Shown: piece by piece, positions 16,553 to 23,807 of the stretch | Numbering within the stretch: position 1 is the stretch's first letter | How the letters are laid out: every line of letters begins with the position of its first letter | NCBI GenBank assembly: GCA_028279305.1 | Contig: JANQOA010000197.1 | Location: 1-36,604, forward strand | Direction of reading: 5' to 3' | Origin: Pseudomonadales bacterium | Lineage (GTDB): Bacteria > Pseudomonadota > Gammaproteobacteria > Pseudomonadales > Azotimanducaceae | Length of the DNA: 36,604 bases | The notes under the pieces: model-generated | Told to the model about the DNA's origin: nothing | What the model saw: the letters and a program-made list of their open reading frames with translations, nothing else | Database searches by the model: none | Position numbers and translations under genes: made by a program

Positions 16553-17878
16553 TTAAGCCGGGTCGGCAATCCAGCTGCCGTGGAAACCGGCGGGCACCCG
16601 GGTCGGCAGGTGGATGCGGGCCACCGGCGCCTGAGTGACATCGTTGGCATTCACAATCACCAGCTCACTGCGGTTAACCGCTTGGTCGTAAACAAAACTC
16701 AGCAGGTAACCGTCGTCTTCAGCGCTGGCGCCAGCCGCGGGTACAAACACCGGTTCACCGCCCATGCGGCCGGCACCCAGCTCGTGGGCGCTGGTGGCGC
16801 CGGTTTGCAGATCGTACTTGCGGAACGCGGCGGCCGCCGGCAGGCCGGAGCCGAATTCAGCGGTGTATCCGTAGCGGTGCTTCAAGCCGACCACAGCATC
16901 CGGTACGCGGGGGAATTCCACCGCGCGGTCGTCAAGCTGGCTTTCGCTGACGGTGCCTTTGTCCTGGTGGATTGTCCAGCGGTACAGTACCGGGGGTACT
17001 TCACCGGCATCGGGTTTCATGGAATGAGCCATGCGGCATACATCAATGATGATGTCGGAACCCTCTTCGTAGGCGTTCAGCGGGTGGTAGACGTAACAGG
17101 GGTCGATGTCGTACCAGACGACATCCTGGTTGTTGCCGTTGCGCGGCATAACACCCAGGCGCGCGCCGTACTCGTCGCTCCACTGAATCGGCAGCCCGGT
17201 ATTGGCGGCGTTTTCCAGATTCCAGACCAGCGGCAGGTCCATGAAGATTGCAAAATTCCGCGTGATATTAAAGTCGTGCACCATGGTGGCGCCTTTCACT
17301 TCGATGACTTCGCTTTGCAGCAACTCACCGTCAGCGGAAGCGCGGTGGTAGGTCAGATAAGGCGGTACCATGCCGTAGGCAAAAAACAGCAGCTCGCCGG
17401 TTTCCGCGCAGATTTTCGGGTGCGCGGTCATGCCTGTTTCCAGCTTGCCGTTGTAACTGTAAGGCCCAACGGTTTCCAGGTCCGGGCTCAGCTCAAACGG
17501 CCAGTGACCTTCTTCCAGGGCCAGAATCTTGCCGGCGTGGCCGATAATGTGAGTGTTGGCCAGGCTTTTGCTGCGGTCATCCAGGACCTCCATGGCGTTG
17601 GCCTGGGGGTCGTCCAGCATCGGCGTACGCACATAGCGGTTGCGGTACCAGTTGGCTTTGCCGTTATTCAGTTCAACCCCGTGAATCATGCCGTTGCCCA
17701 GAAACCAGTGCGGGCTTTCCCCGGTTTGCGGGTTGGCGCCGTTACGCAGGTAGCGGCCGTTCAATTCCGGCGGAATGCTGCCGGTCACTTCCAGCTTGGT
17801 TTCGGTGACTTCGTCAAATGTGGGGGCAAAATTGCCGGACAGCCAGAAAGGCGTTTGTTCTGCAGCAGCTTCGCTCAT
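16553..17878 (-). CDS. Carotenoid oxygenase-family (RPE65/lignostilbene) dioxygenase
   Basis: The 441 residues have all landmarks of the seven-bladed carotenoid cleavage oxygenases. The N-terminal part contains GRYLRNGANP and FLGNGMIHGV. The four expected iron ligands are His153 (TAHPK), His201 (MVHDF), His265 (YHPLNAYE) and His433 (AGFHGSW). It cleaves a C=C double bond with O2, in carotenoids or in stilbene-type lignin dimers; bacterial members include both and the sequence does not decide. It follows the TetR gene by 19 bp on the same strand, with AGAAGGAGC before the ATG, so the pair is an operon likely autoregulated by that TetR protein. Confidence 0.92.
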   Translation of the reverse strand: MSEAAAEQTPFWLSGNFAPTFDEVTETKLEVTGSIPPELNGRYLRNGANPQTGESPHWFLGNGMIHGVELNNGKANWYRNRYVRTPMLDDPQANAMEVLDDRSKSLANTHIIGHAGKILALEEGHWPFELSPDLETVGPYSYNGKLETGMTAHPKICAETGELLFFAYGMVPPYLTYHRASADGELLQSEVIEVKGATMVHDFNITRNFAIFMDLPLVWNLENAANTGLPIQWSDEYGARLGVMPRNGNNQDVVWYDIDPCYVYHPLNAYEEGSDIIIDVCRMAHSMKPDAGEVPPVLYRWTIHQDKGTVSESQLDDRAVEFPRVPDAVVGLKHRYGYTAEFGSGLPAAAAFRKYDLQTGATSAHELGAGRMGGEPVFVPAAGASAEDDGYLLSFVYDQAVNRSELVIVNANDVTQAPVARIHLPTRVPAGFHGSWIADPA

Positions 17879-17897
17879 GATGGGCTCCTTCTATCGG

Positions 17898-18530
17898 TTA
17901 AGGTTGTTCAGCGTTACGGTCATCGGTCGGTTGAGTAGGCGCCATCATGGCCTTCATGCAGCCGATGGCTTCGAGAATGTATTCTTCCCGCAACGCGGGA
18001 TTGCCGCTGCGGCGCCAGGCTTTGTAAGCGCTGTCCACCACGGCAAATTGCAGTTCAGCCATGATGCGCGGGTTGCCGCGGCGGATCTGACCCTCAGCCA
18101 TGGCTTGCCGCAGGTTTTTTTCAATGGTGGCCAGCAGAATGTCACTCTGGGTCGTGCGTTCCAACTCCGCCAGGCCGGCGCCGCCTTTGGCCATGATCTC
18201 GTACAGCTCGGGGTGGCTTTCGGCAAATTCAAAAGCGTTGCGGACCACGGATTCTTCAGTGATCTGGGTTGCGCCCGACGGCATGGTGAACTGTGCCGCC
18301 TCACGGGCAAATTCTTCCGCGAGTTGTTCCAGCAGGCCTTTTTTGGAACCGAAATGGTGGAACAGGATGCCTTCACTGACCCCGGCGTGGCGGGCTACTT
18401 CAGCGGTGGAGGTGGCATCAAAACCCTTGTCGGCGAATAACACGCGCGCGGATGCCAGCAGCAGCTCGCGCTTGGCTTCGGGTTGCCGCCGGTAGGCCGG
18501 GGCGGTGCCGGTGCGTGATTGGGCGTGCAT
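17898..18530 (-). CDS. TetR-family transcriptional regulator
   Basis: Residues 15-65 form the TetR helix-turn-helix: EAKRELLLASARVLFADKGF, then TSTAEVARHAGVSEGILFHH and FGSKKGLLEQL. The C-terminal ligand domain is helical and of normal size for a 210-residue protein. It stands first in a two-gene unit with the carotenoid oxygenase and faces away from an alpha/beta hydrolase gene. The intergenic 30-bp imperfect palindrome at 18549-18578 is a good candidate operator, so the protein probably controls its own operon and perhaps the hydrolase. The inducer is unknown. Confidence 0.93.
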   Translation of the reverse strand: MHAQSRTGTAPAYRRQPEAKRELLLASARVLFADKGFDATSTAEVARHAGVSEGILFHHFGSKKGLLEQLAEEFAREAAQFTMPSGATQITEESVVRNAFEFAESHPELYEIMAKGGAGLAELERTTQSDILLATIEKNLRQAMAEGQIRRGNPRIMAELQFAVVDSAYKAWRRSGNPALREEYILEAIGCMKAMMAPTQPTDDRNAEQP

Positions 18531-18548
18531 GGTCCCATCTGATTGTTG

Positions 18549-18578
18549 TTGAGTATTACTTTACAAAGTATTACTCAA
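18549..18578. promoter_or_regulatory. Imperfect 30-bp palindrome, TetR operator candidate
   Basis: Outer arms TTGAGTA and TACTCAA are perfect inverted repeats, and AGTATTACT occurs twice within. It begins 19 bp before the TetR start codon, in an AT-rich gap shared with the divergent hydrolase gene. Position and symmetry suggest binding by the neighbouring TetR protein. Confidence 0.65.
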
Positions 18579-18698
18579 TAAGTAAATACCCATATGGAAG
18601 TTGCAGGGGGCTTGACGCTGCAACCGGTTGCGGCGCAGGTTGGTACACTTTGCCCGGAACGGGCTTTACAGAGCACGCTACTCGAGGGAGTGCGAAAA

Positions 18699-19652
18699 AT
18701 GAGTGAAAGGGCGGATGCGAGGGCGCATGAATGGCATGCGTACTACCTGCAGTTTGAATACTTTTCCGCAGCCGCGGTGCGGGACGGCTGTCACCCCAGG
18801 GTGCGGCTGCACGCGGAACCGCAGGGGTCCGTGGTGCTGGTGCACGGCCTCTCCGATTCCCCCTATTTCATGCAGGCCATAGCAGATCACTTTTATAGCC
18901 GGCACCGCTACAACGTTTATCTGCCCCTGTTGCATGGGCACGGTTTAGTTGAGCCCCGCGGCATGAACGATGTTTCCCTGGAGGAATGGAAGCGCAATGT
19001 TGCCTGGTCGGTGCAACAGGCGCATGCGGCCACGCCGCAACGGGTCAGTGTGGGCGGGCTGTCCACCGGCGGTGCGCTCAGCCTGCATGCGCTGTGCAAT
19101 AACGAACAGGTCAGCGGGGACCTGTTCCTGTTCTCCGGCGCCCTGGACCTGATTATCCGCGGCAACAGTCTGCTCGGTGACCTGGCCGAGATGATTCTGC
19201 GCAACAAGTGGGTGAACCGGGCGCTGGATGCGCGCAACCGCAACCGCCCGCTGGTGGGGGAAAATCCCTACCGCTACGCCTATGTGGATATGGACGGGGC
19301 GCGCGAGTTAGCGCGGCTGATTGCCGAGCTGGACAATCTGTACACCACTTTTGCCGAAAGCCGGGCGTACCGCCGTCGTATATTTGCCGCCCATTCCGAA
19401 GACGACCTGACGGCTGATATCCGCGGCATCCAGCGGCTGGCGGAAACCGCCGGTGACCACTGCCGCTTATGCATTTTCCCGCTGGAGGATAATGTCACCC
19501 ATGCCGGCCTGGTGTTGCCGCAAGACCTGACCACCGCGGACGGCCGCCTGCTGGAAGCCGGCAACCGCCGCTTTAGCAGGCTGCTGGACGCCATCGATTC
19601 CTTTCTGGCGGAAAGCAGCCGGGCGGAAGGCGCTAGCGCGGCGCGTGATTAA
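18699..19652 (+). CDS. Alpha/beta hydrolase, serine carboxylesterase-like
   Basis: The 317-residue protein has VVLVHGLSDSPYFMQ (45-59) as the oxyanion strand, nucleophile Ser122 in VGGLSTGGALS, an acidic residue in HSEDDLTAD (about 232-240) and His268 in NVTHAGLVLP. This arrangement matches bacterial monoglyceride-lipase/carboxylesterase-like hydrolases. No signal peptide is seen. I use ATG 18699, which is preceded by GAGGGAGTGCG; an upstream in-frame ATG at 18594 would add 35 residues that look non-coding. It is divergent from the TetR gene, and its 3' end overlaps the convergent membrane-protein gene by 20 bp. Confidence 0.88.
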   Translation: MSERADARAHEWHAYYLQFEYFSAAAVRDGCHPRVRLHAEPQGSVVLVHGLSDSPYFMQAIADHFYSRHRYNVYLPLLHGHGLVEPRGMNDVSLEEWKRNVAWSVQQAHAATPQRVSVGGLSTGGALSLHALCNNEQVSGDLFLFSGALDLIIRGNSLLGDLAEMILRNKWVNRALDARNRNRPLVGENPYRYAYVDMDGARELARLIAELDNLYTTFAESRAYRRRIFAAHSEDDLTADIRGIQRLAETAGDHCRLCIFPLEDNVTHAGLVLPQDLTTADGRLLEAGNRRFSRLLDAIDSFLAESSRAEGASAARD

Positions 19653-20667
19653 TGTGCAACTGGCCCTGGCCGGCCAGATTGCCGTACACGTCCAGGGTGG
19701 TGAAGTCGATATGTGTCTGGTCTGAATACTGCCCCTGTCCCTGGCCCACCAGCTGGCCGCCGCGGTTGTAGAGTTCGTACACCACCATGCCGGAGTTAGG
19801 GTCTATCATCCCCGTCATGCCGTATGCCGGGTTGTTCGGATTGCTGTTGTAACCCTCAAACTGGGTGTTGCTGACCCGCATATTCCAGACGTTTCCATAA
19901 GGGTCGTACCACTGCTGCTGTACCACCGCTGCGTTGGGTTGGTTAGGCGTATTGCCCGGATTGACCTGGGGTTGCACCGCCGGTTGGGGTTGCGGGTCCG
20001 CAGGCTGCGGTTTCTGTGCCGGCTGCGGCTGCGCCGGTTCCTGGGTTTTAGGCTGCTCGGGCTGTTGCGGTTGCGGTGCTTCAGGGCGCGGCATCAGCAG
20101 GTACAGGCCCAGCACCACAGCCACCGCAATAAGAATATAGCGGTTGTTGCCGCTGCCGAGTTTGCTCAGCAGCGAGCCGCCGCCGGCAGTTTCATGCCCG
20201 TCAGCCGGTTGGCTGTTGTTGCCGCCGGCAGGCGGCGCCGGTTGCGGCTGGTCAGGCTGGACAACCTCGGATACCCCGACCCAGTCATCCGCGCCTGCAG
20301 CCGGCGGTACCGGGGGCAGCTGCGCCGCAGGCAGGGTGGACGGCAGCTCACCCAGCCCCAACGCGTAGGTGAATGCCTGGATCACCTGCCGGGCAATGTC
20401 TTCGCGCACCCCGCGGCTGGTATCCAGGCGGGTCACCAGCCTGTCGGTCTGCATGCCTAATTCTTCTGCCGGGGAGTTGGTCAGAATATCGATCACCCCC
20501 TCGTCGATCACATCAAGGGCAATGCGGATCTCCCGGTCCGCGTCTTGCATGTGGTCAGCTAGCAGCCCGCGCAGGCGCTGATGTTTGCTGAAGCCGTCTT
20601 CCGGAAAACGCTCGTGCACATCCCTCAGGACTTTAGCCAGGCGGTCATAAACTTCAGTATCCGACAC
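19633..20667 (-). CDS. Single-span membrane protein of the kinase/FHA cluster, unknown function
   Basis: This 344-residue protein has three parts. Residues 1-110 form a helical acidic domain (RLRGLLADHMQDADREIRIA to IARQVIQAFTYALGLGE), of a type I have seen beside bacterial kinases and chaperones but cannot name. A Pro/Gln-rich tract runs on both sides of one membrane span (about 176-193, ILIAVAVVLGLYLL). The C-terminal domain (about 250-344) is beta-rich and Gly/Asn/Tyr-rich (WYDPYGNVWNM, YELYNRGGQLVGQGQ). Predicted topology: N-terminus in the cytoplasm, C-terminus in the periplasm. The start is GTG with AAGGAGA upstream. It is the last gene of a six-gene minus-strand operon, 47 bp after the vWA gene, and could be its sensor or output. 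Confidence 0.78.
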   Translation of the reverse strand: MSDTEVYDRLAKVLRDVHERFPEDGFSKHQRLRGLLADHMQDADREIRIALDVIDEGVIDILTNSPAEELGMQTDRLVTRLDTSRGVREDIARQVIQAFTYALGLGELPSTLPAAQLPPVPPAAGADDWVGVSEVVQPDQPQPAPPAGGNNSQPADGHETAGGGSLLSKLGSGNNRYILIAVAVVLGLYLLMPRPEAPQPQQPEQPKTQEPAQPQPAQKPQPADPQPQPAVQPQVNPGNTPNQPNAAVVQQQWYDPYGNVWNMRVSNTQFEGYNSNPNNPAYGMTGMIDPNSGMVVYELYNRGGQLVGQGQGQYSDQTHIDFTTLDVYGNLAGQGQLHINHAPR

Positions 20668-20714
20668 TTATTATCTCCTTTGCATCTGCATGTCCGCGTG
20701 CATGTTTGTTATAA

Positions 20715-21422
20715 CTACCAGACCACCGAAGAGCCCGGAGCCTCCAACTCCGGGGCGTCCTGGGCCAGTTGCGAAGCCGGGTCCGGCGCATTGGTGGGGG
20801 AAGAGGTGGCTTTGACCGGGGCGGTGGTTGCCCACTTGATGCTTTTCACCAGATCCGGCGCATTGTTGGCGCGCAGCGGTTTCAGGCGTTCCTGGGGGCT
20901 GTCCATGAAGCGCTCCAGGGTTTCCAGATCCGCGTTGCTGCCGATGGCGATGGCCAGGCGGGTGGCAGCCAGCGCTGCGTCCCTGGCAAAAAAGGCAGCC
21001 AGGCCCTGATCCACATCGTCGGTGGGATAACCGTCTGAGGTCAATACGATAACCGGCGGCAGCTGCCGGGGCGCCTGTTCGGAATCCAGCACCTCAGCCA
21101 GCATCTGCAAAGCCGCGCCCATGGCGGTTTCACCTCCGGCACTCAGGTCTTCCCAGGTAAGGTCAGCAATTGGACAGGGTTCTTCGATGTGCCAGCGTGC
21201 TACGGTATCAAAGCGCAGCACGCGTACAAACAGTTGTACTTCGGGGTTTTCCCGGGCCACTGCCTGCAGTTCCGGAATGGCGCTGCGCATGGCGTAATTC
21301 AAGGAAGCGATGCGGTCGCCGCGCATGGATCCGGAGCAATCCAGCGCAAACAGCACGTGCAGCTGGCGGCGGGTGAGCGCGGCGGGATCGATCTGCGGCA
21401 CGGGCGGGCGTTGGTCTGTCAT
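20715..21422 (-). CDS. vWA-domain protein, TerY-like
   Basis: The von Willebrand A domain fills residues 20-210. The metal-ion-dependent adhesion site is intact: D28-C-S30-G-S32, Thr98 in GGETAMGAA and Asp129 in TSDGYPTDD. This arrangement, with LFALDCSGSM, resembles TerY of tellurium-resistance clusters. A low-complexity C-terminal tail (about 205-235) is Ala/Pro/Ser-rich. There is no signal peptide, so it is cytoplasmic. It is encoded in the same operon as a PP2C phosphatase and a zinc-ribbon kinase, the set known as the TerY-P triad. In that context vWA proteins are thought to act as phospho-regulated scaffolds. The start has GAGGT upstream; PrsW stops 9 bp before. Confidence 0.88.
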   Translation of the reverse strand: MTDQRPPVPQIDPAALTRRQLHVLFALDCSGSMRGDRIASLNYAMRSAIPELQAVARENPEVQLFVRVLRFDTVARWHIEEPCPIADLTWEDLSAGGETAMGAALQMLAEVLDSEQAPRQLPPVIVLTSDGYPTDDVDQGLAAFFARDAALAATRLAIAIGSNADLETLERFMDSPQERLKPLRANNAPDLVKSIKWATTAPVKATSSPTNAPDPASQLAQDAPELEAPGSSVVW

Positions 21423-21431
21423 GATATTACC

Positions 21432-22937
21432 TCAACCCAGTACTTCCGCGGTGATACCCGCGCCGAAATCAATTTTAACGCCGTTAGCCAGCCGGATATT
21501 GCGTCCCGGATTGATGGTCTGCAGGCTGCCGTCGCGGAGGGTGGCGGTCCAATCACCGCTGCCGTTATTCTTCAGGCCCAGCACATCCGCCCGCACCGGA
21601 TGCTGGGTGATTTCAGCCGCGGTAGCGCCGGCCAGCGCGGGGATCTGGCTGAGGTCCAGGGGCCCCACCGCAACCGGCAGAGTGGCGGACTCGAACACCA
21701 GGCGCAATTCCGCCGCCGCCGGCGGGGCGGATGCGGGCGCCGCAGCCGGGGCCGGGTTGGCCTGAGGTGCGGCGGCCGGCGCCGGATTGGCCCGGGGTGC
21801 GGCAGCAGGTGCTGCAGGCTGGGGCGCATCAGCGGCCGCGTCTGCGCCTACAACAATGGAACCGTAGGTATCCGTATAGCGGCCGTGGCTCATGGCGATC
21901 TGCCTGGCTTTCAGCAGGCATGCAACCAGGAACACGCCGCCGGCACCCACCGCCAGATATTGCAGCGGCTCAAAAAAGTTGCTGGTGTTCCACATCGCAT
22001 GCAAGGCGGAAGTGCCCAGCCATGCGTAGATCACGTACTTGAACCCGTCCTTGGGTCTGGCCACCCACAAACCGATAAAATAACCGTTGATGCCGGCCCA
22101 GCCCATGTGGCCGACAATACCGCCGATGGTGCGCGGTAACATAAGCATCAACGCGTAGGCCATGCTGGCGCCGCCGTCGCCGGTGGCTTCATAGGTACTT
22201 TTCAGTTGTCCGGGCACATACTGCAAGCCGGTTTCGATGAGGATAAAGCCGGCGCCGCCGCATAGGCCCAGCAACATACCGTCCAACGGGCCGCGCACGC
22301 GCAGGTACTCGAACCACTTTTCCCCCAGGCGCGGCTGCCAGGTCTGCGGGTGCAGCGACATGTATGCCAGCAGCAGCACCAGGGTTACTTTCATCAGTTC
22401 TTCCATCAGGCCGGCGCCGAAAAACATGCCGATAAACGCGGAAAAGAAATCGTTGGAACCGGTCCATGCCTCACCGCCGGGGAGGATGCCGCGGAACACC
22501 ACAAAGTAAATGATGCCCAGGCTGGTGGTGAGCAGCAGGGCAACAAATACCGCGTTCAGCAGAGGCACCCAGAATGGCTTGTCGGTGCGGGAGTAGATAA
22601 ACAGCACCAGCAGCAGCAGCGCCAGCAGATAGCTGATGGACAGCAGGCCGAAGGTGATAAACGTCTGTTCGGTAGGGCGCTGCATCAGCTCAAACATGTA
22701 GTCAAAACCCACCAGCGTCGCCAGGCCGGTGAAGATCACCAGATAGAAGATGGGACTTTTGAAAATGTTGATGGTACTGGACTTGAGCGGCACCAGCTCG
22801 GAATAACTCGGCTCGTTGTAGTCCCGGGGCACCGGCGGCATGTCAGGGCGCGGCGCCGCCTGTCTGTCTGTCTGTTTGTTATCCGTCTGACTATCGGTTT
22901 TTTTGTCTGTCTCTTTATCTTTCTCTTTGTCATTCAT
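21432..22937 (-). CDS. PrsW-family intramembrane protease with C-terminal FHA-like module
   Basis: The 501 residues begin with a charged, Lys/Asp/Thr-rich cytoplasmic tail (1-30). Seven to eight membrane spans follow (about 63-345). PrsW motifs are intact: MEELMKV (Glu179, Glu180, Lys183), FILIETG with Glu235, GHMGW with His277, and HAMWN with His313. Known PrsW cleaves the anti-sigma factor RsiW in Bacillus, in the CPBP-related membrane protease group. After a repetitive Ala/Pro linker (about 370-408), the last ~60 residues are HPVRADVLGLKNNGSGDW to INPGRNIRLANGVK. This is homologous to the C-terminus of the adjacent kinase and FHA-like. The protease gene lies between phosphatase and vWA genes. 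Its substrate is unknown. Confidence 0.85.
   Translation of the reverse strand: MNDKEKDKETDKKTDSQTDNKQTDRQAAPRPDMPPVPRDYNEPSYSELVPLKSSTINIFKSPIFYLVIFTGLATLVGFDYMFELMQRPTEQTFITFGLLSISYLLALLLLVLFIYSRTDKPFWVPLLNAVFVALLLTTSLGIIYFVVFRGILPGGEAWTGSNDFFSAFIGMFFGAGLMEELMKVTLVLLLAYMSLHPQTWQPRLGEKWFEYLRVRGPLDGMLLGLCGGAGFILIETGLQYVPGQLKSTYEATGDGGASMAYALMLMLPRTIGGIVGHMGWAGINGYFIGLWVARPKDGFKYVIYAWLGTSALHAMWNTSNFFEPLQYLAVGAGGVFLVACLLKARQIAMSHGRYTDTYGSIVVGADAAADAPQPAAPAAAPRANPAPAAAPQANPAPAAAPASAPPAAAELRLVFESATLPVAVGPLDLSQIPALAGATAAEITQHPVRADVLGLKNNGSGDWTATLRDGSLQTINPGRNIRLANGVKIDFGAGITAEVLG
22861..22875 (-). repeat. Short tetranucleotide repeat in the PrsW 5' coding region
   Basis: TGTC is repeated almost four times (15 bases), near the start of the PrsW coding sequence. 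Seven Ts lie a little beyond it. A unit of 4 is not a multiple of 3, so slippage would put most of the protein out of frame. The tract is short, so the effect may be small. Confidence 0.55.
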
Positions 22938-23012
22938 CGAATAGTTTGCTCCCTCTATCCCAGCGCCGCCCGACGTTTTCTAACGCAGCTTGCCTATTGT
23001 GTCCATTCTGTT

Positions 23013-23807
23013 CTATGCGGTAAATCTTGACGAAGCCAGGCACAAGGTGGCGTCATCCCCGCTGCCGGCGTCCGAAACCTGCCGCAGCCAGTCCGGCAGG
23101 GCCTGCAGGGTGGCCTGCAGTTCAGCTTGTCCGGACACCAGTTCGCGGTAGTGCTGTACCGTTTTTGTGAAGGTGGCGTCATCCACAAATGACTTTGACA
23201 CGCCGTCGGTGGCCACCAGGGCAAAATCCGGCCAGGCTTCACCGCTGCCCAGCACGCGGATGCGCAGATGACTTTGCGCGTCCGCCATGCACAGCGAATA
23301 AGTCTGCTCCCCATGCAGGCCTTCATCCGCGGGCAAAGCCCGGGTTACCGAACCATCCGCATAACCCCACAGCAGGTCGCCGTCGCCGATCTGCAGAGCC
23401 AGGCAGAAATGCGCGTTGCCGGCTACCCCCACCAGGGTGGTGCCGTAAGGCTCATAGGGATCAAAACTGTAGTTTTCCGCATAGGGGTTGGCGTTGATGT
23501 GCTGTACCACCAGGCGCCGCCACAGGGTGACAATATCTTCACCCAGTCCGCGCAGCTCCTGGGGGTCGTCCAGCACCCATTCCACAGCCTGTTGAAAAGC
23601 GCTGATGGCCAGCTCAGCCCCGCTCTGGGAACGGAAATGGCGGTTGCTGCCGTGGCCGTCAGCCACGGCGATCATGAAACGTGTGCCTGGCTGGCTTTGG
23701 GGACTGGCGTACCAGGCGTCCTGGTTGGGTGTATTGCGGCGCAGGTGTGCAGAGCCTATGGCGCTGGCGCCGCCGGCCCGCCATTGTTTACCTCCGGGGT
23801 CAGCCAC
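23013..23807 (-). CDS. PP2C-type protein phosphatase
   Basis: The 264-residue protein has PPM/PP2C motifs in order: NQDAW (Asp30), VADGHGS (Asp50-Gly51), YGTTLVGV (121-128), IGDGD (140-144), ATDGVSKSF (Asp201) and GDDATL (Asp251, Asp252), which coordinate the two Mn/Mg ions. All metal ligands are present, so an active Ser/Thr phosphatase is expected. It starts at GTG 23807, overlapping the kinase stop by 8 bp with GGAGGAC inside the end of the kinase gene. This means kinase and phosphatase are translated together. They form an opposed pair with the vWA protein as likely target. It resembles the phosphatase of TerY-P triads. Confidence 0.93.
   Translation of the reverse strand: MADPGGKQWRAGGASAIGSAHLRRNTPNQDAWYASPQSQPGTRFMIAVADGHGSNRHFRSQSGAELAISAFQQAVEWVLDDPQELRGLGEDIVTLWRRLVVQHINANPYAENYSFDPYEPYGTTLVGVAGNAHFCLALQIGDGDLLWGYADGSVTRALPADEGLHGEQTYSLCMADAQSHLRIRVLGSGEAWPDFALVATDGVSKSFVDDATFTKTVQHYRELVSGQAELQATLQALPDWLRQVSDAGSGDDATLCLASSRFTA

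Noticed and set aside
16580-17938. 452-codon open frame on the plus strand
   Set aside because: Antisense to the carotenoid oxygenase, which has all four iron ligands. The mirror frame has no recognisable domain.
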